This document shows, one piece after another, positions 53,372-63,435 of a stretch of DNA of 64,000 nucleotides. Within the stretch, counting starts at the first letter, position 1. Each line of letters opens with the position of its first letter. Source of the DNA: Glaciecola siphonariae (lineage in GTDB: Bacteria; Pseudomonadota; Gammaproteobacteria; Enterobacterales; Alteromonadaceae); assembly GCF_042652645.1 (NCBI RefSeq), contig NZ_JBHSGU010000002.1:992001-1056000 (forward strand), given 5' to 3'. The position numbers and the translations under genes are program-made. A model generated the notes under the pieces. The model was not told where the DNA came from. It made no database searches and worked only from the letters and a program-made list of their open reading frames with translations.

Positions 53372-54232
53372 ATGAGCGAAGATAATCCCCCATCTACCAG
53401 CGGTTCATCGAACAAAGGTTGGTTAGCAAACCTTCTCCATCCTTTTAAAGGTGAACCGAAAAACAAAGAAGAACTCTCTGAAGTCATTTCTGATGCTCAG
53501 CAGCGAGAGCTAATTGACCCGCAAACAAAAGAAATGATTGAAGGCGTCATGATTGTGAGTGAGATGCGAGTGCGAGATATCATGATCCCGCGGGCGCAAA
53601 TGATCACTATAGACGTTCAACAAAGTGTAGATGAATTTTTGCCGCTTATGCTCGAGTCTGCTCACAGTCGATTCCCGGTCATCAGCGAAGATAAAGACCA
53701 TATTGAAGGTGTGTTATTGGCAAAAGACTTACTAGCTTATGCTTTTAATGATGAAAAAACCTTTTCGCTTAAAGAAAATCTCCGTGAAGCCATTATTGTC
53801 CCAGAAAGCAAACGCGTAGACGTATTGCTGAAAGAGTTTAGGCAGCAGCGCTATCATATGGCGATTGTAGTAGATGAATATGGCGGCGTATCGGGCCTCG
53901 TGACCATCGAAGACATACTGGAATTGATAGTCGGCGAAATTGAAGACGAATTTGATGATGACGTAAACGAAAACGACAATATTCGTCCGCTTAACAAGTG
54001 CACTTACTCGGTAAAAGCCTTAACGTCGGTTGAAGATTTCAATAAGTTCTTTGAAAGTCATTTCAATGAAGAGGAGTCTGATACGATAGGCGGCGTTGTG
54101 TTGCGCGCGTTTGGGCACATGCCCAATACCGGAGAAAAAGTCGAAATCGATAATATTCACTTTGAAGTCACCAACTCTGACAAACGCAAGTTGATGCAGC
54201 TTAAGGTATTTTTACCGAACCTGGAGGACTAA
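53372..54232 (+). CDS. corC: CBS-domain protein CorC/YbeX
   Basis: 286 residues. A short Ser/Asn N-terminus, two CBS repeats (about 70-190; RDIMIPRAQMITI and YHMAIVVDEYGGVSGLVT) and a CorC_HlyC transporter-associated domain at the end. Linked to magnesium/cobalt efflux and ribosome metabolism in enterobacteria. It lacks the membrane domain of larger homologues, as usual for YbeX. Its GGAGG near the stop serves the next gene. Confidence 0.94.
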   Translation: MSEDNPPSTSGSSNKGWLANLLHPFKGEPKNKEELSEVISDAQQRELIDPQTKEMIEGVMIVSEMRVRDIMIPRAQMITIDVQQSVDEFLPLMLESAHSRFPVISEDKDHIEGVLLAKDLLAYAFNDEKTFSLKENLREAIIVPESKRVDVLLKEFRQQRYHMAIVVDEYGGVSGLVTIEDILELIVGEIEDEFDDDVNENDNIRPLNKCTYSVKALTSVEDFNKFFESHFNEEESDTIGGVVLRAFGHMPNTGEKVEIDNIHFEVTNSDKRKLMQLKVFLPNLED

Positions 54233-54234
54233 AG

Positions 54235-55752
54235 CTGAATGCCATCTGGCTTTACGCCTGCAGCTTGTTATTAGGCGGCGTACTCACCTTTTCGTATGCG
54301 CCCTTCGGTCAGTGGTGGCTGCCATTCGTTGTTTTACCGCTATGGCTAACCCTTGTCGCGAAACACGGTGAGTCTGCATTTAAAACTGGCTGGTGGTTTG
54401 GCCTTGGATTTTTTGGTGCGGGTATTTCATGGGTTCACGTTAGCATAGCGACATTTGGCGGCGTGCCGTTGGTTGTTTCGGTTTTTCTGATGCTCGTGCT
54501 CTGCAGTTACCTAGCCTTGTTTCCTGCGGTTTTTTCAAGAATATTAAAACAGTATTTCCCCATTGCACTATGGCCCTTAGCTGCACCCGGGCTATGGCTG
54601 GCAAGTGAATGGCTTAGAGCAAACTTATTGACGGGCTTTCCTTGGCTGTCAGTGGGTTACAGTCAAACAAATAGTCCATTACAATCCTTATTCCCGCTGA
54701 TTGGCGAAATTGGCGTTTCAGCACTTATGCTGATGTTTGCAGCCCTTATTGCGAGCAGCGTTGTACTTAAAACTAAACAAAGCATATTCAGTAGTCTCAC
54801 CGTCACGCTAGTGTTATGCGTAACGGTGTTTATTGCCAAACAATACGTTTGGGTGATGGAAACTGGCGAAACGCGCACCGCCGCATTGGTACAGGGCAAT
54901 ATTGAGCAATCCATTCGCTGGGAGCCAGAACAAGACCGTCCAATTATGGAAAAATACCTCGCTTTGAGTGAACAAGCTTGGGGGGCTGACATTGTTATTT
55001 GGCCCGAAGCCGCTATACCTCGTTTAGAAGTGTTGGCAACAGGCTTCTTAAGCGACCTCGACCGCAGCGCTACCTCTCATAATAGTGCGCTTATCACAGG
55101 CATTGTTGACGTAAATTTAGAAAACGACCAAGCCTTTAATAAACTGATTGCGCTTGGTTTAGATACCCCTACTGATAATACATCTGTATACCGATACCCC
55201 AGCAAGAATGTGTTTAAAAAGCATCATTTATTGCCAATTGGCGAATTTGTGCCTTTTGAAGCGCTACTGCGCCCGCTCGCCCCGATTTTTGATTTGCCCA
55301 TGTCCTCGTTCTCACGTGGTGATTATGTGCAGGATAATTTAATGGCAAAAGGCATTTTACTTGCTCCTGCCATCTGCTTTGAAATTGCATTTCCATCACA
55401 AATTCTAGCCAACATTCGCCCCGAGACAGATGCCATTGTCACGGTCAGTAACGACGCTTGGTTTGGCGATTCGCACGGACCACATCAGCACTTACAAATT
55501 GCCCGAGCGCGTGCAATTGAATTTGGCCGACCGGTTTTAAGGGCAACTAATACCGGGCTCACCGCGGCATACGACCATCAGGGTCAAATATTGGGCCGCC
55601 TAGCACAGTTCGAAGATGGTGTATTACAGGTCGAATTTCCATTAGTAGAGGGCTCGACGCCCTATTATCGATTTGGAAACGCGCCAATGATGCTTTTGGG
55701 CGGCTTAGGCATAAGCCTCGCGCTAAGTATGAGATTTAAGAAGAAGTTTTAA
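54235..55752 (+). CDS. lnt: Apolipoprotein N-acyltransferase
   Basis: Adds the third acyl chain to lipoproteins in the inner membrane. Several N-terminal helices precede a nitrilase domain with the Glu-Lys-Cys triad in WPEAAIPRLE, HHLLPIGEFVPFE and PAICFEIAFPS. The first in-frame ATG/GTG/TTG is TTG 54265, which would cut the first helix. CTG 54235 follows GGAGG by seven bases and restores an intact helix (NAIWLYACSLLLGG), so I place the start there, giving 505 residues. The TTG cannot be excluded. Confidence 0.9.
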   Translation: MNAIWLYACSLLLGGVLTFSYAPFGQWWLPFVVLPLWLTLVAKHGESAFKTGWWFGLGFFGAGISWVHVSIATFGGVPLVVSVFLMLVLCSYLALFPAVFSRILKQYFPIALWPLAAPGLWLASEWLRANLLTGFPWLSVGYSQTNSPLQSLFPLIGEIGVSALMLMFAALIASSVVLKTKQSIFSSLTVTLVLCVTVFIAKQYVWVMETGETRTAALVQGNIEQSIRWEPEQDRPIMEKYLALSEQAWGADIVIWPEAAIPRLEVLATGFLSDLDRSATSHNSALITGIVDVNLENDQAFNKLIALGLDTPTDNTSVYRYPSKNVFKKHHLLPIGEFVPFEALLRPLAPIFDLPMSSFSRGDYVQDNLMAKGILLAPAICFEIAFPSQILANIRPETDAIVTVSNDAWFGDSHGPHQHLQIARARAIEFGRPVLRATNTGLTAAYDHQGQILGRLAQFEDGVLQVEFPLVEGSTPYYRFGNAPMMLLGGLGISLALSMRFKKKF

Positions 55753-55975
55753 AGACATCGGTTTTGTTGGGCGTACGAATAGGTTTATACTTTTAATCTG
55801 AGCGTAAGGTCATTACTTCAGTAACATAAGTGCTTCAGATACATTAATAAAGCTCAATCATGCGATCGCCAGCAAAACTCAATCGGGGTGCGGGGCTTGG
55901 ATATTGTGAAAATTTGGATCGGGTAAAAATAAGTTACAACAAATATAAACCTAATAAAAAACGAGAGCTTTTATT

Positions 55976-57646
55976 TTGCAAATTTTCAACCTCATAAACA
56001 CCTCTAATCTCAAAGGCGATATTTTAGGTGGCGTGACCGCTGCCATCGTATCACTTCCTCTTGCGCTTGCCTTTGGCGTAGCCTCTGGCGCGGGCGCTGA
56101 AGCTGGGCTTTATGGGGCAATCATCATTGGCTTTTTTGCCGCAATGTTCGGCGGCACACCCACGCTTATTTCGGAGCCTACCGGCCCTATGACGGTGATC
56201 ATGGCGGCAGTAGTCACCACTATGATCGCAAAGTATCCCGATAACGGCTTAGCGATGGCGTTTACGGTGGTGATGATTGCGGGAGTGACGCAAATCGTGT
56301 TCGGACTTTTGAGGCTCGGGAAGTACATTACCCTAATGCCCTACTCTGTTATAAGCGGCTTTATGTCTGGAATAGGCTGCATATTGATTATTATGCAGCT
56401 AGCACCGGCACTAGGCTCAGCCTCACCATCAGGAGGGGTGACAGGAGCGCTGATGGCGCTACCGCAAACCCTTGCTGACATTAGCTATCTGGAAGCAGGT
56501 ATGGCACTTGCCACGCTAGCGCTTATCTTTTTTACTCCTCGACGCATAAAGCATTGGGTTCCGCCGCAGTTAATTGCCCTTCTGATAATCTCTATAATCA
56601 GCGTATTTGTGTTTGGTAGCGCAGATATCAAACGAATTGGCGAGATAAATGTAAGTTTGCCAAGCATGATCATGCCAACATTTACCGCAGAGCAATTTCA
56701 AACCATGGTGCTCGACGGTATTGTGCTAGGAATGCTTGGCTGTATTGACTCTATGCTCACGTCTGTCATCTCCGACAATTTAACCCGCAGTGAACACAAG
56801 TCAGATAAAGAACTAATAGGTCAAGGTGTCGGTAATTTGTTTTCTGGTTTATTTGGTGGTTTACCCGGCGCAGGTGCGACTATGGGCACGGTGGTCAATA
56901 TTCAGACCGGCGCTAAAACTGCTTTGTCGGGGCTGGTTAGAGTGGCGGTTCTCGTGGTGGCAGTATTTGGTGCCTCATCGCTAATTTCGGTTATTCCCAT
57001 TGCAGTGCTTGCAGGCATTGCCATTAAAGTGGGGATAGATATTCTCGATTGGAGTTTTATCAAACGAGCCCATAAGGTATCAAAGCAGACTAGCTACATT
57101 ATGTATGGCGTGTTGCTATTAACTGTGTTTGTTGATTTGGTGGTGGCTGTAGGCATCGGTGTTTTCATTGCTAATATCATCACTATTGAGAAGCTTTCGG
57201 CCTCTCAAGCTAAAAATATAAAGGCAATCAGTGATGTAGACGGACGTCTGCCGCTAAATGCAGAGCAGCGTAAATTGCTCAATCAGGCAAATGGCGAAAT
57301 ACTCTATTTTTATTTAAGTGGCACCATGATTTTTGGCGTGTCAAAAGCGCTTTCCCGAGAATTAAGTACCCTGGGCGACCACGCCGTAGTGATAATTGAC
57401 CTAAGCGATGTATCGTTTCTAGATGACACCATTGCCCTTACCATTGAAAACCTTGTGAAAGACGCAAAGTCTTTAAACAAGCATATTTTGATGTTGGTGA
57501 ATAAGGAGGCATCGAAGAAAAAACTTATGCGCATGGGATTTGAAGACCTACTCAATGATGCAGACTTCATGCAAAATCGCACTCAAGCATTAGAGCTCGC
57601 GAATCAGCGGCTCAAGGCTGACCAAGCATATGGCGCTAATATTTAG
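55976..57646 (+). CDS. SulP family inorganic anion transporter
   Basis: 556 residues: SulP/SLC26 membrane domain (about 1-400) with GVTAAIVSLPLALAFGVASG and GLFGGLPGAGATMGT, and a C-terminal STAS domain (about 425-550) with VVIIDLSDVSFLDDTIALTIE. Substrates in the family include sulfate and bicarbonate; this one is not resolved. The start is TTG 55976 with GAGAG upstream. It stands alone, with no carbonic anhydrase or Sbt partner nearby. Confidence 0.93.
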   Translation: MQIFNLINTSNLKGDILGGVTAAIVSLPLALAFGVASGAGAEAGLYGAIIIGFFAAMFGGTPTLISEPTGPMTVIMAAVVTTMIAKYPDNGLAMAFTVVMIAGVTQIVFGLLRLGKYITLMPYSVISGFMSGIGCILIIMQLAPALGSASPSGGVTGALMALPQTLADISYLEAGMALATLALIFFTPRRIKHWVPPQLIALLIISIISVFVFGSADIKRIGEINVSLPSMIMPTFTAEQFQTMVLDGIVLGMLGCIDSMLTSVISDNLTRSEHKSDKELIGQGVGNLFSGLFGGLPGAGATMGTVVNIQTGAKTALSGLVRVAVLVVAVFGASSLISVIPIAVLAGIAIKVGIDILDWSFIKRAHKVSKQTSYIMYGVLLLTVFVDLVVAVGIGVFIANIITIEKLSASQAKNIKAISDVDGRLPLNAEQRKLLNQANGEILYFYLSGTMIFGVSKALSRELSTLGDHAVVIIDLSDVSFLDDTIALTIENLVKDAKSLNKHILMLVNKEASKKKLMRMGFEDLLNDADFMQNRTQALELANQRLKADQAYGANI

Positions 57647-57801
57647 CGCGTAAATGAGCTTCACCCATCGCATCAGCATGTTATAAATAATGTGGTATAT
57701 TTTTAAATACCGAACCTAAAACCCTCCTAGTGTATTTTATAACGTCACGTTGGAATGCTCGACATTTCGATGAACTGTGTTGAAGCAGGCGATAATCAAA
57801 T

Positions 57802-58356
57802 ATGCATAATAAAATAAAAAACACTCAAGGCTTTACGCTCATTGAGTTAATCATTGTGATTGTAATTTTAGGAATACTGGCCGTTTCTGCCGCCCCTCGA
57901 TTTATTGATATCAGCAGCGAAAGCAAAGCGGCGGGATTAAGCGCGCTGAAAGCGGCCATGGTGTCGGCAAACACCTTAGTGTATTCAAAGGCCGTTTTGC
58001 AAGGCGTCGAAAATGAAAGCAGTGCAGTGGTGCAGTTAAGCCCCGCCGATAGCGCACAAACCCAATATGGCTATATTACATACAACGCAAATGCGCCAGC
58101 CACTGGCGGCTTTCAGCTTAACAATGCGCTTAATTTTACGGTCTGTCATCATTTAGCGAGCGAGGAAGTCTGCGGGGATGCTGACTGGCGCTTTGATATT
58201 GATAGCACGCACATTCAGTTTTATTTTGCATCTGAGGGACAAGACCCTGCCAATGGTGGAGGAGATGCAAACGAGCCACTTTGCTACTTAGAATATACCC
58301 TTGCAGCAGATGAGAATACGCCGCCTGTTTACAGGCTTGAAACAACAGACTGCTAA
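57802..58356 (+). CDS. Orphan MSHA-like prepilin
   Basis: 184 residues. Leader of nine residues MHNKIKNTQG, cleavage after Gly, then FTLIELIIVIVILGILAVSA with Glu5, then APRFIDISSESKAAGLSAL, which matches MSHA major pilins (MshA). Four cysteines in the second half could form two disulfides. No pilus assembly gene is nearby. It resembles the pilin at 13826-14362 in its first 45 residues but not beyond, so the two are paralogues with different globular heads. Confidence 0.87.
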   Translation: MHNKIKNTQGFTLIELIIVIVILGILAVSAAPRFIDISSESKAAGLSALKAAMVSANTLVYSKAVLQGVENESSAVVQLSPADSAQTQYGYITYNANAPATGGFQLNNALNFTVCHHLASEEVCGDADWRFDIDSTHIQFYFASEGQDPANGGGDANEPLCYLEYTLAADENTPPVYRLETTDC

Positions 58357-58380
58357 CACAGCCTGCCGTTGGGATAATAC

Positions 58381-58857
58381 TTAAATATATTCCACTTCAA
58401 TGATTTCAAACTCTACCACGCCAGCAGGCGTCTGGATTGCGGCAATGTCGTCTATTTCCTTGCCGATTAAACCTCTGGCAATGGGCGAGTTAACAGAAAT
58501 CAGTTTGTTTTTGATATTCGCCTCATCATCACCCACAATCCGATAGGTAATCTCTTCGTCAGTCTCGGTATTCATGATGGTCACGGTTGCACCAAACACG
58601 ACCTTACCGTTGTTGCTAAGCTTAGTCACGTCTATGATTTGTGCGTTTGACAGCTTACCTTCAATATCTTGAATACGGCCTTCACAAAAGCTTTGCTGCT
58701 CTCTAGCGGCATGATACTCAGCGTTTTCTTTTAAGTCGCCGTGTTCTCTTGCTTCAGCGATAGATGCAATGATACGAGGACGTTCAACGCTCTTCAGTTG
58801 TTCAAGTTCATCGCGTAGTTTTTTCGCGCCATCGGTCGTCATTGGATAGCTATTCAT
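58381..58857 (-). CDS. greA: Transcription elongation factor GreA
   Basis: 158 residues. The N-terminal coiled coil (MTTDGAKKLRDELEQL ... HGDLKENAEYHAAREQQ) carries the acidic tip DLKENAEY that reaches the RNA polymerase active site to promote cleavage of backtracked RNA. A C-terminal FKBP-like domain follows. It lies downstream of carB on the same strand beyond a terminator, as in many gammaproteobacteria. Confidence 0.97.
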   Translation of the reverse strand: MNSYPMTTDGAKKLRDELEQLKSVERPRIIASIAEAREHGDLKENAEYHAAREQQSFCEGRIQDIEGKLSNAQIIDVTKLSNNGKVVFGATVTIMNTETDEEITYRIVGDDEANIKNKLISVNSPIARGLIGKEIDDIAAIQTPAGVVEFEIIEVEYI

Positions 58858-58957
58858 ACTTCTTCTCTTTATATGTCATGTTTACATGTTGATATCGCAG
58901 AGCTGCGGCTCTGCATCTTGGCGTAGAGGGATATCGATATATACGCACTATTACAAC

Positions 58958-58985
58958 AAAGACGAATGCATTTGCATTCGTCTTT
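58958..58985 (-). terminator. Terminator of carAB
   Basis: Perfect 13-base arms AAAGACGAATGCA and TGCATTCGTCTTT with a two-base TT centre. On the minus strand the stem is followed by TGTTGTAATAG, a T-rich tail. It separates carB from greA. Confidence 0.8.
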
Positions 58986-59046
58986 GATAATTGAGACTAC
59001 TAAGTATAGTGCAATCTTAGTCTTGGATCATCTCGCTTTTTAAAGC

Positions 59047-62000
59047 TTAGCCTTGTTCAGCAATTCTTTGATGTAATTGCTGCACCGACGCTACGTTTAC
59101 CTTCGCGTCTGCAGCGCTTGCCTTCATCGTCGCAAAAGCTGCATTTAAGGTAGTAGTATAGGCGGTCTTATTGAGCAATGCTTCGCGCCGGATGTATACC
59201 GAATCGGTAATTGCCTGACGCCCTTCCGTAGTGTTGACCACATAGCAATACTCGCGGTTTTTAATTGCATCAACAATATTAGGACGCCCTTCACTGAGCT
59301 TATTAACGATACTGCACTTGATGCCGGCTTGCTTAATCGCCGCCGCAGTGCCGCTTGTTGCCTCGATACTAAAGCCTTTGCCCGCCATTTCTTTTACCAG
59401 TTCAATAAGGCGGACTTTATCGTTGTTTCGCACCGAAATAAGCACTTTACCGGCTTCTGGAAGCGGCGCAGAGGCGCCTAGATTCGCTTTTGCATACGCT
59501 TCTTCAAAGTCGTTACCCACACCCATTACCTCGCCCGTTGAGCGCATTTCCGGTCCTAACAGTGGGTCGACGCCTTGGAACTTAGCAAAGGGCAACACGA
59601 CTTCTTTAACAGAGTAAAACGGAGGAATAATTTCTTTTTCAATCCCCTGTTCTTTTAAGGTTTTACCCGCCATAACGCGCGCTGCTATTTTTGCTAAGGG
59701 CATACCGGTTGCTTTAGACACAAACGGTACCGTGCGCGCTGCACGTGGATTCACTTCAATGAGATACACTTCATTATCTTTTATCGCAAATTGGGTGTTC
59801 ATCAGACCGCGCACTTCAAGCTCTAAAGCCATCTGCCGCACCTGTTCGCGCATAACGTCCTGAATCTCTTTAGACAGTGAGTACGGCGGTAAACTGCAGG
59901 CCGAATCTCCTGAGTGAACCCCTGCCTGCTCAATATGCTCCATAATGCCGCCAATCAGAACCTGTTCACCGTCGCATATGGCGTCAATGTCTACTTCAAT
60001 AGCATCGTCTAAGAACCGGTCAAGCAGCACAGGGCTATCGTTAGAGACTTTGACCGCCTCGTTTAAATAACGCTGCAAATCTTTAAGGTCGTATACAATT
60101 TCCATTGCCCTGCCACCCAACACATACGAGGGGCGCACTACCAGAGGAAAGCCAATCTCTTGGGCGCATTCTAGGGCCTCTTGCATATTGCTCACGGTAG
60201 CATTGGCTGGCTGTTTAAGACCTAACTTGTTGACCATCTGCTGAAAGCGCTCACGGTCTTCCGCTCGGTCAATCGCATCTGGCGAGGTGCCAATGATATT
60301 GACGCCGTTCGCTTTTAACGCTCTTGCAAGTTTCAGCGGCGTTTGTCCGCCATACTGAACAATGACACCTTTTGGCTTTTCAATACGCACAATCTCCAGC
60401 ACATCTTCCAAGGTCACCGGCTCAAAATACAGGCGGTCAGAGGTATCGTAATCTGTCGAAACGGTTTCAGGATTACAGTTAACCATAATGGTCTCATAGC
60501 CATCATCTCGCATCGCCAGTGCCGCATGTACACAACAATAGTCAAATTCAATGCCCTGACCAATACGGTTAGGCCCGCCGCCCAACACCATAATTTTGTC
60601 TCTATCCGACGGGGCCGATTCACACTCTTCATCGTAAGTTGAATACATGTATGCGGTAGAAGTAGAAAACTCAGCAGCGCATGTATCGACTCTTTTATAA
60701 ACAGGGAATATGCTCATTTTGTGGCGCATATCGCGCACGTCACTTTCTGCCACTTGCGTCAATTCAGCAATGCGCTGGTCAGCAAAGCCCTTACGCTTTA
60801 ACGTGCGCATCAAGCTTGCGTCAATACCAGTTAAACCAATACGCTTAAGCAGTTTTTCAAATTCTATTAACTCTTCAATTTGCACCAAATACCAAGGGTC
60901 TATATTGGTTAGGGCAAAAATTTCATCAACCGTCATGCCGTATCTGAAGGCATCACCGATATACCAAATTCGCTCTGCCCCCGGCTCGCGCAGTTCATAA
61001 ATCAATTTGTTTTTAGCTTCCGGATCATCAAAATCAAGAATAGGGTCGAGACCAGATACACCAACCTCGAGGCCGCGGAGTGCTTTTTGCAATGATTCTT
61101 GCTGATTGCGACCAATCGCCATTACCTCGCCTACCGATTTCATCTGCGTTGTCAATCGGTCATTGGCACCGGCAAACTTTTCAAAATTAAAGCGAGGGAT
61201 TTTAGTCACTACGTAGTCGATTGAAGGCTCAAACGACGCCGGCGTTTTACCGCCTGTAATATCGTTTGCAAGCTCGTCGAGCGTAAAGCCCACCGCTAGT
61301 TTGGCAGCAATTTTAGCGATTGGAAAACCCGTGGCTTTTGAGGCGAGCGCCGAGCTACGCGACACGCGAGGATTCATCTCAATGATCACCATGCGTCCAG
61401 TTTGGGGGTCAACACCAAACTGTACATTCGACCCCCCGGTTTCAACGCCAATTTCACGCAATACTGCCATGGCGGCATTACGCATGATTTGAAATTCTTT
61501 GTCAGTTAGGGTTTGCGCAGGGGCAACGGTGATGGAGTCTCCGGTGTGAACGCCCATAGGGTCGAAGTTTTCAATGGTACAGACAATAATGCAGTTATCA
61601 GCCTTATCGCGCACCACTTCCATCTCGTATTCTTTCCAGCCAATTAATGACTCGTCAATAAGTAGCTCTGAGGTGGGCGAAAGGTCTAAGCCGCGCTCAC
61701 AAATCTCATTAAATTCGTCAATGTTGTAAGCTATACCGCCACCGCTGCCACCCATGGTAAAGGATGGACGAATAATACATGGAAAGCCGATACGAGATAG
61801 CACGTCTTTTGCCTGCGTCATATCGTGGGCAATTTCAGCACGAGGACACTCAAGCCCAATAGACTTCATGGCTTTGTCGAAACGCTCACGGTCTTCCGCT
61901 TTGTCTATTGCATCAGCGCTTGCGCCAATCAGCTCTACGTTGAATTCGCTTAGCACGCCGTGCTTGTTTAAGTCTAATGCGCAGTTGAGGGCTGTTTGTC

Positions 62001-62274
62001 CGCCCATAGTTGGCAAAATTGCATCTGGCTTTTCTTTGGCGATAATGTTGCGCACAACTTCCCATTGAATGGGTTCAATGTAGGTGGCATCTGCCATTTC
62101 AGGGTCGGTCATAATGGTGGCGGGGTTGGAGTTAACCAAAATAACGCGGTAACCCTCCTCACGAAGCGCTTTACAGGCTTGCGCGCCAGAGTAGTCAAAT
62201 TCACACGCTTGGCCTATTACAATAGGACCTGCGCCAAGAATCAAAATACTTTTGATGTCGGTACGTTTAGGCAT
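59047..62274 (-). CDS. carB: Carbamoyl phosphate synthase large subunit
   Basis: 1075 residues, two ATP-grasp halves that arose by duplication (about 1-550 and 551-935) and a C-terminal allosteric MGS-like domain (about 940-1075). PSFTMGGSGGGIAYN and ILGAGPIVIGQACEFDYSG lie in half one, VLGGGPNRIGQGIEFDY and RPSYVLGGRAMEIVY in half two. Makes carbamoyl phosphate for arginine and pyrimidines. Twelve bases after carA. Confidence 0.98.
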   Translation of the reverse strand: MPKRTDIKSILILGAGPIVIGQACEFDYSGAQACKALREEGYRVILVNSNPATIMTDPEMADATYIEPIQWEVVRNIIAKEKPDAILPTMGGQTALNCALDLNKHGVLSEFNVELIGASADAIDKAEDRERFDKAMKSIGLECPRAEIAHDMTQAKDVLSRIGFPCIIRPSFTMGGSGGGIAYNIDEFNEICERGLDLSPTSELLIDESLIGWKEYEMEVVRDKADNCIIVCTIENFDPMGVHTGDSITVAPAQTLTDKEFQIMRNAAMAVLREIGVETGGSNVQFGVDPQTGRMVIIEMNPRVSRSSALASKATGFPIAKIAAKLAVGFTLDELANDITGGKTPASFEPSIDYVVTKIPRFNFEKFAGANDRLTTQMKSVGEVMAIGRNQQESLQKALRGLEVGVSGLDPILDFDDPEAKNKLIYELREPGAERIWYIGDAFRYGMTVDEIFALTNIDPWYLVQIEELIEFEKLLKRIGLTGIDASLMRTLKRKGFADQRIAELTQVAESDVRDMRHKMSIFPVYKRVDTCAAEFSTSTAYMYSTYDEECESAPSDRDKIMVLGGGPNRIGQGIEFDYCCVHAALAMRDDGYETIMVNCNPETVSTDYDTSDRLYFEPVTLEDVLEIVRIEKPKGVIVQYGGQTPLKLARALKANGVNIIGTSPDAIDRAEDRERFQQMVNKLGLKQPANATVSNMQEALECAQEIGFPLVVRPSYVLGGRAMEIVYDLKDLQRYLNEAVKVSNDSPVLLDRFLDDAIEVDIDAICDGEQVLIGGIMEHIEQAGVHSGDSACSLPPYSLSKEIQDVMREQVRQMALELEVRGLMNTQFAIKDNEVYLIEVNPRAARTVPFVSKATGMPLAKIAARVMAGKTLKEQGIEKEIIPPFYSVKEVVLPFAKFQGVDPLLGPEMRSTGEVMGVGNDFEEAYAKANLGASAPLPEAGKVLISVRNNDKVRLIELVKEMAGKGFSIEATSGTAAAIKQAGIKCSIVNKLSEGRPNIVDAIKNREYCYVVNTTEGRQAITDSVYIRREALLNKTAYTTTLNAAFATMKASAADAKVNVASVQQLHQRIAEQG

Positions 62275-62286
62275 AACTTAAAATTC

Positions 62287-63435
62287 CTATTGCTTTGCGC
62301 GTTTAATAAGGTCAATAAAATGATCAAACAAGGCGGCCGCATCTTGCGGACCAGGACTTGCCTCTGGATGGCCCTGAAAACTAAATGCAGGCCTGTCGCT
62401 TAGTTCTATACCCTGCAAAGATTTGTCGAATAACGATACGTGGGTCACCTCAACATTGCTCCCAAGGCTATCTTGGTCAACAGCAAAGCCATGATTTTGC
62501 GATGTGATCATCACGCGTTTACTGCGCATGTCTTGCACAGGATGATTGGCACCGTGGTGACCAAATTTCATCTTTTGGGTTTTCGCACCGCTTGCAATGG
62601 CGAGTATTTGATGACCTAAGCAAATGCCAAACACCGGCAGCTTCTTGTCGAGAAATTCACGCGTTGCCTCAATCGCATAATCGCATGGCTCTGGGTCGCC
62701 TGGTCCGTTCGATAAAAACACACCGTCAGGGTTTAGCGCCAATACCTCAGCGGCGCTGGTTTGCGCTGGCACAACAGTAAGCTTGCAACCGCGCTCTACC
62801 AACATTCTCAAAATATTCTTTTTGGCGCCAAAGTCGTATGCAACGACATGATAAGGCAGGTCTTGAACATTAGTTGCGTAGCCCTCGCCTAGGGTCCACA
62901 CACTGTCGTTAAATGGATATGACGCTTTGCAGCTAACGACCTTGGCTAAATCCATGCCTTTCAAACCTGGAAATGCTTTTGCATTAGCAAGGCCTTCGGC
63001 GCAAGCGGCATCAATATCTTGGTCTGCATCGACGGTCATAATACAGCCGTCTTGTGCGCCTTTTTCGCGCAGCACTCGAGTCAAACGACGCGTGTCAATG
63101 TCGGCAATACCAATGATGTTTTGCTGCTTTAAATAGTCAGAAAGTGACTGAGTATTGCGAAAATTGCTGGCAATAAGAGGTAAGTCTCGAATGACTAGGC
63201 CTTTAGCCCATATTTGATCAGATTCAATGTCTTCAGGATTAGTACCTGTATTACCAATATGGGGATAAGTGAGGGTGACAATTTGTTCAGCGTAAGATGG
63301 GTCGGTGAGAATTTCTTGATAGCCGGTCATTGAAGTATTAAAAACTACTTCGCCAACACTGCTACCTTGAGCGCCAATGGCGGTTCCTTTGAAAATTGAA
63401 CCGTCGGCCAGTACGAGCAGGGCAGAAACAGCCAA
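62287..63435 (-). CDS. carA: Carbamoyl phosphate synthase small subunit
   Basis: Class I glutamine amidotransferase subunit of 382 residues. It hydrolyses glutamine and passes ammonia to CarB. LADGSIFKGTAIG begins the N-domain; the catalytic Cys is in FGICLGHQILAIA and the His-x-Glu dyad in GHPEASPGPQD. First gene of carAB. Confidence 0.98.
   Translation of the reverse strand: MAVSALLVLADGSIFKGTAIGAQGSSVGEVVFNTSMTGYQEILTDPSYAEQIVTLTYPHIGNTGTNPEDIESDQIWAKGLVIRDLPLIASNFRNTQSLSDYLKQQNIIGIADIDTRRLTRVLREKGAQDGCIMTVDADQDIDAACAEGLANAKAFPGLKGMDLAKVVSCKASYPFNDSVWTLGEGYATNVQDLPYHVVAYDFGAKKNILRMLVERGCKLTVVPAQTSAAEVLALNPDGVFLSNGPGDPEPCDYAIEATREFLDKKLPVFGICLGHQILAIASGAKTQKMKFGHHGANHPVQDMRSKRVMITSQNHGFAVDQDSLGSNVEVTHVSLFDKSLQGIELSDRPAFSFQGHPEASPGPQDAAALFDHFIDLIKRAKQ

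Noticed and set aside
59318..62403. Plus-strand frames of 60-135 residues opposite carB
   Set aside because: Antisense shadows of a GC-skewed, strongly conserved gene.
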